A stretch of DNA of 64,000 nt, from positions 52,871 through 116,870 of the forward strand of contig JBMOPO010000028.1 in NCBI GenBank assembly GCA_049325095.1, given 5' to 3'. Each line of letters starts with the position of its first letter. Positions within the stretch are counted from its first letter, which is position 1. The notes beneath the pieces were generated by a model. That model did not search any database. It was not told where the DNA came from and saw only the letters and a list, made by a program, of their open reading frames with translations. The DNA comes from JAGPUQ01 sp049325095. GTDB lineage: Bacteria; Pseudomonadota; Gammaproteobacteria; Pseudomonadales; Porticoccaceae. Shown one piece after another: positions 18,800 to 27,125 of the stretch. Position numbers and translations under genes: made by a program.

Positions 18800-19975
18800 A
18801 TGATGTCATTCACAGATGGCGATGCCCGCAGCGGGCCTGGGCGTTGGTACGAGCTGTTCTCGCGGGGCACCAGGGATTGGCTCCGTCACAACGAAAAGGT
18901 CCGCCAGGCGGTCCGCGACCATCTGCCGGATCTGGTGGCCGGCTCCGACGTGCTCAGCAATGCGCGCGATCGCACCGTGAAGGTGCCGGTCCGGTTCATG
19001 GAGCACTATCGGTTCCGCCTGCGCGATCAGGACGAGCAACTCGGTGCCGGTCAGGGCAGGAACGCCAAGCCGGGCGACCTGCTGCGCCCGGCGCGGCCGG
19101 TCGCCGGGTCCGACCCGGCCGGCGGCGAGGGCGAGGGCCAGGTCAGCTTCGTCCTGGAATTTCAGATCGACGACATCCTCGACTGGCTGTGGGAGGACCT
19201 GCAATTGCCCAACCTGCGGCCTCGGGAGGGGCCCAGCATCGAGGAGGATGCCTTTGTGCGCGAGGGTTTGGACAAGCGTGGCGCCCGCTCTCGCCTCGAC
19301 CGCCGGCGCACGCTCCGTGAGGCCGTCAAGCGCCGCACCGCCCAACCCGGCAGCGCGGTGCCGATCGGCAACGAGGACCTGCGCTTTCGGCAGCTCGCGC
19401 GGCGGCGCAGGCCGGCCACCAACGCAGTGGTGTTTTTTGTGCTCGATGTGTCCTCGAGCATGGACGAACACTGCCGCAAGCTCGCCAAGACCTTTTTCTT
19501 CTGGACCCTGCAGGGCGTCCGCCGGCAGTACGCCAGAGTCGAAACCGTGTTCGTCGCCCACACCGTGGGCGCCTGGGAGTTTCCCGAAGAGCAGTTCTTT
19601 CAGGTGCGCGGGGAGGGTGGCACCAAGAGCTCGACGGGGTTTGCCAAGGCGCGGGAGATTCTCGCCGAGCGCTACGATCCGGCGCACTACAACTGCTATT
19701 TGTTCTACGCCACCGATGGCCACAACTTCAGCGAGGATCGCGCCGCGGCCGGCGAGGAATTGCGCCGCCTGTTGCCCGATGTGAACTTCGCCGGCTACGC
19801 CGAGGTCTCCCAGCAGGCGCACCGGCACATGGACACCGAGGTGGCGGCTATCTGGCAGCGGCTGGCGAAGGAAGACTTTCCGGTGGGCAGCTACAGGCTG
19901 TCCGCCGACAGCGACGTCTGGCCGGCCATCAAGGCGTTCTTCACCGATCAGGCAGAACGCAGCGGGGTAGCCTGA
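18800..19975 (+). CDS. yeaH: YeaH/DUF444 family VWA protein
   Basis: A cytoplasmic protein of the YeaH/YhbH (DUF444) family, always found beside PrkA and SpoVR. 391 residues. The N-terminal half is basic and rich in low-complexity linkers (about 85-115). The C-terminal half is a von Willebrand A-like domain with a DVSSS metal site (Asp216, Ser218, Ser220). Its biochemical role is unknown; a PrkA-partner role is inferred from gene order. The start is ATG at 18800 or 18803, with GGAAGGGG about 10 bases upstream. Confidence 0.93.
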   Translation: MMSFTDGDARSGPGRWYELFSRGTRDWLRHNEKVRQAVRDHLPDLVAGSDVLSNARDRTVKVPVRFMEHYRFRLRDQDEQLGAGQGRNAKPGDLLRPARPVAGSDPAGGEGEGQVSFVLEFQIDDILDWLWEDLQLPNLRPREGPSIEEDAFVREGLDKRGARSRLDRRRTLREAVKRRTAQPGSAVPIGNEDLRFRQLARRRRPATNAVVFFVLDVSSSMDEHCRKLAKTFFFWTLQGVRRQYARVETVFVAHTVGAWEFPEEQFFQVRGEGGTKSSTGFAKAREILAERYDPAHYNCYLFYATDGHNFSEDRAAAGEELRRLLPDVNFAGYAEVSQQAHRHMDTEVAAIWQRLAKEDFPVGSYRLSADSDVWPAIKAFFTDQAERSGVA

Positions 19976-19976
19976 G

Positions 19977-21344
19977 ATGGATCGACTCGCCGACTTCATC
20001 CCCAGGCTGGAAACCCTGGCCAGGGAGCAGGGGCTCGACTACTTTCCGGTGGATTTCGAACTGGTGCCGTCGAGCTTCATGATGGAGGTCGCGGTCTACG
20101 GCCTGCCGGTGCGCATGCCGCACTGGTCGTTCGGCGTGCGCTGGGTGTACCAGATGATCCAGCACCGGATGGGCCACTCGCGGATTTTCGAAGTGGTGTT
20201 TCCGGGCAACCCCAATCACGCCTACCTGGTGGACACCAACAGCCTGGAGGAAAACACCCTGGTGGTGGCCCATGTGCTGGGCCATGCGGATTTCTCGCGC
20301 AACAACCTCGCCTTCGCCCGCAGCCAGGAGCAGGTCGGCTATCACATCGTCGAGCAGGCCGCCGCCCATGCCCACCGCATCGAGGAGGCGATCGAGCGCC
20401 ACGGCGCGCCGCGCGTCGAACGGGTGCTCGACGTGGCCCTGGCCCTCGAACCGCACATCGACCCGGATCTGCCGTTCAACCGCGCTCCCTATCGTCCGGA
20501 GCCGGAACGGCAGGCGCTGTCGCCCGACGTCTTCGGCGAGCGCTTCGCGCGGCTGCCGGGCAGTGGCAGTCCGCTGCCGGCGCCGCAACTGCGGGAAAAA
20601 CCCCTGCACATTCCGCCCCACCCGGAGCGCGACCTGCTCTGGTTCATCGCCCAGTACGCGCCGGAGATGGCGGATTGGGAGCGGGATATTTTTCTCGCCG
20701 TGCGCAAGGAGTCCTGGTATTTCCTGCCGGTATTCAACTGCCAGATCATGAACGAGGGCTGGGCCAGCTACTGGCACTCGCGGCTGCTGCGCGAAGCCGA
20801 CTTCCTGCCGGCGCAATCCTACGTGGACTGCATGAAGACCCATTCCGACGTGGTAAGCCCCCATGCCAGCGACAAACAGGTGGCGCTGCGCATCAACCCC
20901 TACCATCTCGGTTACGTGATGTGGGAGCGCCTGATCGAGGAGCGCGGACTGGCCGCGGCCCGCGAACTGATGCGCACCGAGGACGACTTCGGTTTCATCC
21001 GCAACTATCTCACCGCCGAGCTTGCCGACGAGTTGGATCTGTTCGTGTATTCGGCGTCCCGCGACGGTGCGGTGCGGGTCACCGAATCCAACATCGACGA
21101 ATTGCGCGAGACCATTCTGGGGCCCAAGTTCAACTTCGGTGCGCCGCGGGTGGTGGTCGAGGAGCTGGGCTCGGACGGCAGCCTCACGCTGCGCCACCAG
21201 CATCGCGAGGACGGCCGCGGGCTCGACGCCGAGCGCGCGCGCCGCGTACTCGACTACATCGAGCGCATCTGGCACCGGCCGGTGCGGCTGATCACGATCG
21301 ACGGCCGCGGTGCCGAGACCACCCTGACTACCCAGGCGGCCTAG
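19977..21344 (+). CDS. SpoVR family protein (YcgB)
   Basis: The third member of the PrkA-YeaH-SpoVR set, named after a Bacillus spore-cortex protein but widespread in non-sporulating bacteria. 455 residues, with the family's acidic, aromatic-rich core (QMIQHRMGHSRIFE, NEGWASYWHSRL, INPYHLGYVMWE). No signal peptide or membrane segment. It starts one base after the yeaH stop, so the three are co-transcribed. The molecular function is not known. Confidence 0.94.
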   Translation: MDRLADFIPRLETLAREQGLDYFPVDFELVPSSFMMEVAVYGLPVRMPHWSFGVRWVYQMIQHRMGHSRIFEVVFPGNPNHAYLVDTNSLEENTLVVAHVLGHADFSRNNLAFARSQEQVGYHIVEQAAAHAHRIEEAIERHGAPRVERVLDVALALEPHIDPDLPFNRAPYRPEPERQALSPDVFGERFARLPGSGSPLPAPQLREKPLHIPPHPERDLLWFIAQYAPEMADWERDIFLAVRKESWYFLPVFNCQIMNEGWASYWHSRLLREADFLPAQSYVDCMKTHSDVVSPHASDKQVALRINPYHLGYVMWERLIEERGLAAARELMRTEDDFGFIRNYLTAELADELDLFVYSASRDGAVRVTESNIDELRETILGPKFNFGAPRVVVEELGSDGSLTLRHQHREDGRGLDAERARRVLDYIERIWHRPVRLITIDGRGAETTLTTQAA

Positions 21345-21514
21345 CCGCGCCATCGCCACGCCACCCACCGGGCTGATGTCTGCCGGAGGCCGCCCTGCGG
21401 CCGCGAGTGGGTTGCGCCGGTCCGGGACCCCGCCAGCCGCGGCGATTGATCCCCCCGCGCATTTGGACTTGAATGCCGGTCTTCCAGCGACCGGCGAATC
21501 GCCGAGGAACAGCC

Positions 21515-22786
21515 GTGCCCCACGAGCCTCCGTCCCTGCAAATGGCGCTGCAACTTGCCATGGCGTTGGCGATCGGGCTGCTGGTGGGCACCGAGCGCGG
21601 CTGGAAAGGCCGCAGCCTGGGTGAGGGCCGGCGCCTGGCCGGCCTGCGCACTTTCGGGCTGACCGGGTTGCTGGGCGGGCTCATGGGGCTGCTCGCGCTG
21701 CGCCTGGGGCCGCTGCCCATCGGCCTGGCGTTCATCGGCCTGACACTCCTGCTCGGCGCCGCCTACCAGCGCGCCACCCCGCCCCAGCCGGATGCCGATA
21801 TCAGCATCACCACCCTGGTGGCGCTGCTGCTCACCTTTGCGCTCGGTGCCCTGGCCACCCAGGGGGAAACGGCGCTGGCCGCCGCGGCGGCGGTGATCGC
21901 CACCCTGCTGCTGGGCATGAAGGCCACCCTGCACGGCTGGCTGGCGCGCATCGAGGCTGACGAGCTCAACGCGCTGCTCCGCCTGCTGCTCATCTCGGTG
22001 GTGGTGCTGCCGTTTCTGCCCGACCGCGGCTTCGGTCCCTGGCAGGCTTTCAACCCCTACCAACTGTGGTGGATGGTGGTGCTGATCTGCGCGATCTCCT
22101 TCTCTGGCTACTTCGCCGTCAAGGTGCTCGGCGCGCGCCGCGGTCTGGCGCTGACCGCACTGTTCTCCGGACTGGCTTCCTCGACCGCCCTCACCCTGCA
22201 TTTCGCCCGCCTGGCGCGCCGCGAGCCCGCCAGCGGGCCGCTGCTCAGCGGGGGCATCCTGTTTTCCTGCGCGACCATGCTGCCGCGCATGCTGGCGGTG
22301 GTCCTGCTGTTCCACGCCCAGCTCGCCAAGGCCCTGCTGGTGCCGTTCGCGGCCATGGCCGTCACCCTGCTGCTGCCGGCGCTGCTGTGGTGGCGTCGCG
22401 GCGCCCGCGGCCCGGCGCCGGATATCGCGCGTCTCAGCAACCCGGTCGAGCTGAGGTTCGCGCTGGGATTCGGCGCCTTGCTCAGCCTGGTGGTGATCGT
22501 CTGTGCCGGGGTCCGCGAATGGCTCGGCGAACGGGCGCTGGTGGGTGTGGCCGTCCTGTCCGGCATCGCCGATGTCGACGCCATCACCCTGTCGCTGACC
22601 AGGCTGAGCCGCGATGGAGTCACCCTGGCGATCGCGCGCGATGGCATTGTGCTGGCGGCGGCCAGCAACAATCTCGCCAAGGGCACCATGGCGGTGCTGG
22701 TCGGCGGGTCCGCCGCCGGTTGGCGGGCGGCGGTGCCGCTCGCGCTCTCCGCCGGTGTCGGCGTGGCGGCGGTCGGCTTCTTCTGA
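21515..22786 (+). CDS. MgtC/SapB-DUF4010 membrane protein
   Basis: An integral membrane protein with an N-terminal MgtC/SapB-like region (AIGLLVGTERGWKGR near residue 20) followed by a DUF4010 domain (GYFAVKVLGARRGLALTALFSGL; GIADVDAITLSL). About a dozen hydrophobic segments over 423 residues. The substrate is unknown; MgtC proteins are linked to magnesium limitation and to F-ATPase control, but DUF4010 members have no assigned function. I chose the GTG at 21515 because GAGGAAC lies 7 bases upstream; an in-frame start at 21473 would add 14 non-conserved residues. Confidence 0.85.
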   Translation: MPHEPPSLQMALQLAMALAIGLLVGTERGWKGRSLGEGRRLAGLRTFGLTGLLGGLMGLLALRLGPLPIGLAFIGLTLLLGAAYQRATPPQPDADISITTLVALLLTFALGALATQGETALAAAAAVIATLLLGMKATLHGWLARIEADELNALLRLLLISVVVLPFLPDRGFGPWQAFNPYQLWWMVVLICAISFSGYFAVKVLGARRGLALTALFSGLASSTALTLHFARLARREPASGPLLSGGILFSCATMLPRMLAVVLLFHAQLAKALLVPFAAMAVTLLLPALLWWRRGARGPAPDIARLSNPVELRFALGFGALLSLVVIVCAGVREWLGERALVGVAVLSGIADVDAITLSLTRLSRDGVTLAIARDGIVLAAASNNLAKGTMAVLVGGSAAGWRAAVPLALSAGVGVAAVGFF

Positions 22787-22807
22787 CCGCTGCCGGGATG
22801 GGGTTCA

Positions 22808-23523
22808 GTCCGACAGGTAATCCTCGACCGTCGAGACGACCCGCACCTTCTTGATGGGCGGGTTGTTCCGGTCCCGCGCATCGATGCTGAACCGGCCCTG
22901 GGAAGCCCGCTTGATCTTGCCCAGGGCGCTGTTCGAGTCGGCGGCGAACTTCTGCGCGACTTCCCTGGCGTTGTTGGTCGCCTCCTCGATCGTTTACGGC
23001 TGCACCGCATTGAGGCGGGTGAACGGATATTCCGTCGGCGACTGATAGTCGCCGCCGCTGAACGCGATGCCCTACTGCCGAGTTCCGACAGCGCGCTCAT
23101 GATCGAGCGCACGCTGGCCGGGTTTTCGGAATGGACGGTGACGGTCTGCCAGGCGGTATGGCGAAACTCGGGTTTGGCCTCGTTGCCGTAGGGCTGGGCG
23201 GATTTGTCGGTCAGCGCTGGCGGCGAGGCGGTGATCTCCTCCGGGGCGAGGCCGCGTTCGATCAGGAAGTTCCGGATCCTGGAGGTGTTGTCCTCCACCA
23301 CTGCATGGAGGGCCTGCAGGTCGTTGCCGGTGGCTGCGAACCGGATCGGCCAGATGACCACGTCTGCCGGGTACTCCCGTTCCGCCAGACCCTTCACCGT
23401 CACGCTGCGCTCGTACTACTTCACCCTGACGGCCGAGGTGCCGTGCAGATAGCCCAGGGCGGTCAGGCCCAGAAAGACGAAGACGTCGGGCAGCAGGGCG
23501 CCGGCCTGGTCGTTGCGTGGCAT
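22808..23523 (-). pseudogene. Broken SIMPL-domain (YggE-like) protein gene
   Basis: When the lesions are ignored this encodes about 238 residues of a SIMPL/DUF541 periplasmic protein: an N-terminal membrane anchor (from ATG at 23523), VTVKGLAEREYPADVV, GLAPEEIT, then after a frame change GIAFSGGDYQSPTEYPFT and a C-terminus ending EDYLSD. There are three in-frame stops, at 23416-23418 (TAG), 23072-23074 (TAG) and 22994-22996 (TAA), and a one-base frameshift near 23075-23085. The rest of the protein is still easy to read, so decay is fairly recent. A sequencing error cannot explain four independent lesions. It lies at the downstream end of the MocR-flanked operon. Confidence 0.88.
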
Positions 23524-23652
23524 CTTGGGTTCTGTCGGCAGGTCCCTTGGGGCGGGGGCGAGCCGCAGCATAATTGCGTCCGCCGTTGCCCGGTGGCGAA
23601 GGACGGCGGCATCGCTCGCGCCGTCCGGTTCCGCGCTCCCGCTGGCCGGGGC

Positions 23653-24252
23653 TTACGGCAGCCCCTCGCCGCGCGCCGCGGCCAGCAGGTGGGGGATGCG
23701 GTCGTTGCCCCAGAACAGGCGCCCGTCGAGCGCGAAGGTGGGCACGCCGAACACGCCGCTGTCGGCGGCCCGCTCGGTGGTGTCGATGAGCGCCTGCTTG
23801 ATGCCCGCGTCGGCGAACTGTGCCTGGGCCCAGGCTTGCGGCAGTCCGCAGGCGGCGGCGACGTCCAGCACCACCTCAGCGTGTTGCAGGTCGCGGCCCT
23901 GCGCCCAGGCGGCGTCGGCCAGCGCCCGCGCCAGGCGCGCCCGTGACGCCGGATCGGCGACCGCCAGGCACAGGCGCAGGCCGTGCAGCGGATTGAACGG
24001 ATGCACCGGCGGGCCGGTGAAGGGCAGGCCGCGCTCGGCGGCGCGCCAGCGAATGTCGTCGAAGATGTGCGCCCGCTTGCCGGGGATGTCGACCGGCGCC
24101 GGCTGGCCGTGGCGCTTGAGGATGGCGCCGAAGGCCACCGGGGTGACGACCACCGCGCGGCCGCTGGCCTGCGCGATGGCGTCCACGGCGTGCAGCGCCA
24201 GCCAGGCGTAGGGGCTGACCAGGTCGAAGTACAGGGTGATGGGCGCGGCCAT
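23653..24252 (-). CDS. DsbA-family 2-hydroxychromene-2-carboxylate isomerase-like protein
   Basis: A thioredoxin-fold protein of the HCCA isomerase / kappa-class glutathione transferase group. 199 residues. The N-terminus LYFDLVSPYAWLALHAVD carries the Ser (SPYAW) that replaces the DsbA cysteines and binds glutathione. The cis-Pro segment GVFGVPTFALDGRLFWGNDR is at the C-terminal side. In naphthalene degraders such enzymes isomerise hydroxychromene carboxylate. No other naphthalene genes are seen here, so a general glutathione-dependent isomerase or transferase role is the safer reading. It is the last intact gene of the operon starting with phzF; a good GGAGGAAAT RBS precedes the ATG. Confidence 0.88.
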   Translation of the reverse strand: MAAPITLYFDLVSPYAWLALHAVDAIAQASGRAVVVTPVAFGAILKRHGQPAPVDIPGKRAHIFDDIRWRAAERGLPFTGPPVHPFNPLHGLRLCLAVADPASRARLARALADAAWAQGRDLQHAEVVLDVAAACGLPQAWAQAQFADAGIKQALIDTTERAADSGVFGVPTFALDGRLFWGNDRIPHLLAAARGEGLP

Positions 24253-24308
24253 GATTTCCTCCGGGTGACGCGGCCTCAGTACGCGGTGCCGTCCTTGCGG
24301 GTGAAACG

Positions 24309-24767
24309 TCAGCCGGCGTCGGTGAGTTCGGCGGCCAGGTCGTCGTCCGGGTAGGTCACCCGGTCGCCGGGCGTGCGGTCGCCGATTTCGAGATACAGCA
24401 CCTCGGCGTCGCTGCGGTTGATCAGCTGATGCGCATCGCCGCTGCCGGCCGCAAAACCGGCGCACTGGCCCGGCTCCAGAACCGTCTCGCCGGCATCGGT
24501 GACCAGCGTCGGGGTGCCCGCCAGCACGTAGATGAACTCGTCCTGCCGGGCGTGGGCGTGACGCAGGGCCGAGATGGCGCCCGGCGCCAGGCGGGTCAGG
24601 TTGACGCCGAAGCGGCTGAGGCCGAAGCGCTCGCCGAGTGCGCGCTTCTCGCGCCCGGCCAGCGCCGCCGCGTAGCGGGCGAGCACTGCGGGCGGATAGA
24701 CCGAGGGGCGCTGGCGCGGCGGGCAATCGGTGGCGCGCAGGGCGATCGGCGGTTTGGCATCGGGCAT
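24309..24767 (-). CDS. Cupin-domain protein, apparently truncated by a late stop
   Basis: A small cupin (COG3837-like) with the beta-barrel motifs ALRHAHARQDEFIYVLAG and GAGFAAGSGDAHQLIN-type second motif (around residues 70-125), which supply the metal-binding His and Glu. 152 residues are encoded up to a TGA at 24309-24311. In the same frame, the ten codons after that stop read RFTRKDGTAY and end in TGA at 24276-24278. This matches the conserved C-terminal tail (RKDGTPY) of this family. The gene therefore seems to have lost its last ten residues to a nonsense mutation; the cupin core is intact. The catalytic role, if any, is unknown. Confidence 0.82.
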   Translation of the reverse strand: MPDAKPPIALRATDCPPRQRPSVYPPAVLARYAAALAGREKRALGERFGLSRFGVNLTRLAPGAISALRHAHARQDEFIYVLAGTPTLVTDAGETVLEPGQCAGFAAGSGDAHQLINRSDAEVLYLEIGDRTPGDRVTYPDDDLAAELTDAG

Positions 24768-24780
24768 GGGATTTCTCCGG

Positions 24781-25137
24781 TCAGACGGCGTAATGGGCGG
24801 CGGCGCGGATGACGCTGCCATCGTCACCGAACTCGAACCACTCCGCCGCCGGACCGCGCGGGCCCTGGTAGTGCAGCAGCAGGCTGTCGGCGCCGCAGTA
24901 CAGGCCCAGCAACTCGAAGCGCAGATCGGGCAGGCGCTGCAGCGCGGTCGCCCAGTAGGCGCCCACAGCGGGCTTGCCGCTTAGCCGGCCGGACGGCTCG
25001 CCGGCGAACCGGGCGATCAGCGGCGAGCGCATCTCGAAGTCGTCGGCATAGTGGGCCAGGATGGCGTCCAGGTCGTGCCGGTTCCAGGCGTCGATCCAGT
25101 CGGCGGCGAAGCGGTGGGCGAAGGCGGGCTCGATCAT
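24781..25137 (-). CDS. SnoaL-like (NTF2-fold) protein, copy 2
   Basis: A nuclear-transport-factor-2-like fold protein of the SnoaL group. 118 residues. The opening FAADWIDAWNRHDLDAILAH is the typical family start. Its closest visible relative is the adjacent gene at 25165-25590, with which it shares most of the first 25 residues, so the pair arose by tandem duplication. NTF2-like proteins can be isomerases, hydrolases or binding proteins; the substrate here is unknown. It sits 13 bases upstream of the cupin gene in the same operon. Confidence 0.85.
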   Translation of the reverse strand: MIEPAFAHRFAADWIDAWNRHDLDAILAHYADDFEMRSPLIARFAGEPSGRLSGKPAVGAYWATALQRLPDLRFELLGLYCGADSLLLHYQGPRGPAAEWFEFGDDGSVIRAAAHYAV

Positions 25138-25164
25138 GGCAAGGCTCCTTGTTCAGTATCGATT

Positions 25165-25590
25165 TCAGGCGCCAGGCGGCAACAGGGCCATCAGCGACAC
25201 CAAGGCGCGGGCGCACAGGGTCTCGGTGTCGTCCGCGGGTTGGGTGTGGACGGCGATGGCGTTCACCCGGCCGTCCGGCCGAAAGCGGAACACCTGGGCG
25301 GTCGGCCGGCCACCGCGCAGCAGCAGGACCAGGCTGTCGGTGCCGGGCAGGGCGGCGGCGGCCGTCAGGTGCAGGCGTGGCGCCACGGTGAGGGACGGTG
25401 CCGTCAGTGCCCGCGCCCACCAGGCGGCGACTTTGATCTTGCCGCGCAGGCGCCCGGCCGGTGCCGGCAGGCGCGGCAGGCTCAGTTCCAGCTCGTCCGC
25501 GCACAGCGCCAGCACGGCGTCGAGATCGTGGCGGTTCCAGGCGCCGATCCAGTCGGCGGCGAAGCGCCGGGCGAAGTCGGGCGCGATCAT
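25165..25590 (-). CDS. SnoaL-like (NTF2-fold) protein, copy 1
   Basis: 141 residues, a tandem paralogue of the downstream SnoaL-like gene: both begin MI-P-FA-RFAADWI-AWNRHDLDA. This copy has diverged more after residue 30 and has a longer C-terminus (ADDTETLCARALVSLM). The ATG overlaps the stop of the dinB-family gene (ATGA), giving translational coupling. Function unknown; a small-molecule binding or isomerase role is inferred only from the fold. Confidence 0.83.
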   Translation of the reverse strand: MIAPDFARRFAADWIGAWNRHDLDAVLALCADELELSLPRLPAPAGRLRGKIKVAAWWARALTAPSLTVAPRLHLTAAAALPGTDSLVLLLRGGRPTAQVFRFRPDGRVNAIAVHTQPADDTETLCARALVSLMALLPPGA

Positions 25591-26138
25591 GGGCCGGCGC
25601 CCCGTGGCGGGCCGTCGGTCGCCGCGGCCTCGCCGACCATCGCCACGCCCGGCATCCACACCAGATCGATATCCCCGTAGTCCACACCCAGGCGGGTGAG
25701 CAGCGCCGTCAGCTGGCCGCGGTGATGGATCTGGTGATTGAACAGATGCATCCAGGCCACCCACAGCGGCAGCGTCATCGGCTGGCCGGTCAGGATGCTG
25801 ACGTAGCGCAGCGGCCGGTCGAGATCGGCCTGTGCGAGGCTGCGCACGGCGTCGGCGATGGCCTGGTCCGTCGCCCGGCGCTGCGCGCGCAGTGCCTCCA
25901 GGTCGGCGCAGATCTCGGTATCCAGGCGGGTGAATTCCGCAGCACGCCCCTGGATGCGCCCCAGCCACAGCCGGTCGCCCAGCAGCAGGTGGTTCAGCGT
26001 GCCGTGCACGGAGCGGAAGAACGCGCCCAGGTCGGCCCGGTAGTCGGCCGGGCTCAGGCTGGCGCAGGCGTCGTACAGGCGCGCGTTGACCCAGGCGTTG
26101 TAGTCCGCGGCAAGGCGCAGTGCTGCCAGGTGGTCCAT
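25587..26138 (-). CDS. DinB-family metal-dependent protein
   Basis: A four-helix-bundle DinB/YfiT-like protein, 183 residues. The probable metal-binding histidines are His50 (TLNHLLLGDRLW), His135 and His139 (FNHQIHHRGQL). Members of this superfamily include thiol transferases that use bacillithiol or mycothiol, and maleylpyruvate isomerases; many are uncharacterised. The C-terminal GLY/PRO-rich tail (after about 165) is not conserved. Its position between PhzF and SnoaL-like genes suggests a role in the same pathway. Confidence 0.88.
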   Translation of the reverse strand: MDHLAALRLAADYNAWVNARLYDACASLSPADYRADLGAFFRSVHGTLNHLLLGDRLWLGRIQGRAAEFTRLDTEICADLEALRAQRRATDQAIADAVRSLAQADLDRPLRYVSILTGQPMTLPLWVAWMHLFNHQIHHRGQLTALLTRLGVDYGDIDLVWMPGVAMVGEAAATDGPPRGAGP

Positions 26139-26186
26139 GAGGTCTTCTCCGGGTTGGCGAAACGGTGTGGGGTGGGCGCGGTCGGC

Positions 26187-26978
26187 TCATACATGCAGCA
26201 CCCCCGAGTGGACGGTGACCGCCGGCCCGGACAGCCGCACCCGCTCTCCCGCCAGCTCCACCCCGACCACGCCGCCGCGCCGCGAGGCCTGGAAGCCGGT
26301 CAGGCGCGTGCGGCCGAGGCGCTCGCACCAGTACGGCGCCAGCGCGCAATGGGCGGCACCGGTCACCGGATCCTCGGGAATCCCCAGCCGCGGGGCGAAG
26401 AAGCGTGAGATGAAGTCGTATTCAGGCGGATCGCCCGCGGCGGTCGCGATCACGCCGTTTGCGTCGAGTGCGGCGAGGGCGTCCAGATCCGGCGCCAGTT
26501 CGCGCACCTGCCCGGCGTCCGCCAGAACCGCGACATAGCCGATTCGGCAGCGGCCGGCCCAGGCCGGGACCGCGCCCAGTGCGGCGGCCAGCGCCGGCGG
26601 TGGTTCGAATTGCCGCGGTGGATCGGCCGGCAGTTCGAGCCTGATGTCCTGCTGATCAAGCTCCGCCGTGAGCAGGCCGCTGCGGGTGTGGAAGCGCAGC
26701 TCGCCGGCCGCGGCGTGGCGCTCGCGCCACAGGACATGGGCGCTGGCCAGGGTGGCATGGCCGCACAGGTCCACCTCGACGGTCGGCGTGAACCAGCGCA
26801 GGTCCCAGTCGCCATCGGCGCGGCAATGCAGGAAGGCGGTCTCGGGCAGGTTGAGCTCGCCGGCCAGGGCCTGCATCCAGGCCGCATCGCGCGGCCCGTC
26901 GAGCAGGCACACGGCAGCCGGGTTGCCGGCGAAGGGGCGGTCGGTGAAGGCGTCGACCAGATACAGCGGCGTGTTCAT
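26187..26978 (-). CDS. PhzF family isomerase-like protein
   Basis: A PhzF-fold protein (diaminopimelate-epimerase-like two-domain architecture), 263 residues. The hallmark N-terminus YLVDAFTDRPFAGNPAAVCLL is followed by NLPETAFL with the catalytic Glu, and the C-terminal domain by GIPEDPVTGAAHCAL. True phenazine genes are absent, so this is not evidence of phenazine synthesis; most PhzF relatives act on unknown substrates. I chose the ATG at 26978 because the homology begins there and GGAG lies 9 bases before it. It is the first gene of a six-gene leftward operon, divergent from a MocR regulator. Confidence 0.9.
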   Translation of the reverse strand: MNTPLYLVDAFTDRPFAGNPAAVCLLDGPRDAAWMQALAGELNLPETAFLHCRADGDWDLRWFTPTVEVDLCGHATLASAHVLWRERHAAAGELRFHTRSGLLTAELDQQDIRLELPADPPRQFEPPPALAAALGAVPAWAGRCRIGYVAVLADAGQVRELAPDLDALAALDANGVIATAAGDPPEYDFISRFFAPRLGIPEDPVTGAAHCALAPYWCERLGRTRLTGFQASRRGGVVGVELAGERVRLSGPAVTVHSGVLHV

Positions 26979-27032
26979 TCCCGGAAACTCCATTGCGGAA
27001 TGAGCCCAGGGTAGGCGCGCGCCGGTGATGGG

Positions 27033-27071
27033 TACAGATTCAAATTTGCGTTATTGTTGCGATACAGTTCA
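27033..27071. promoter_or_regulatory. Direct repeats between phzF and the MocR gene
   Basis: TACAG is followed by ATTCAA at 27033 and by TTCAA at 27063: two direct repeats of about 11 bases exactly 30 bp apart, roughly three helical turns. They lie in an AT-rich stretch of the divergent intergenic region. MocR regulators such as GabR bind pairs of direct repeats with a comparable spacing, so this is a plausible operator for the adjacent regulator. Confidence 0.5.
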
Positions 27072-27125
27072 ACGGAATTCCCATCTGTGCCGGTCTCCCG
27101 CCCGGCCTGCTGTACCGGAGGCCCC

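Noticed and set aside
26187..26978. Evidence for phenazine biosynthesis from the PhzF-like gene
   Set aside because: None of phzA-E or phzG is present, and most PhzF-fold proteins have other roles.
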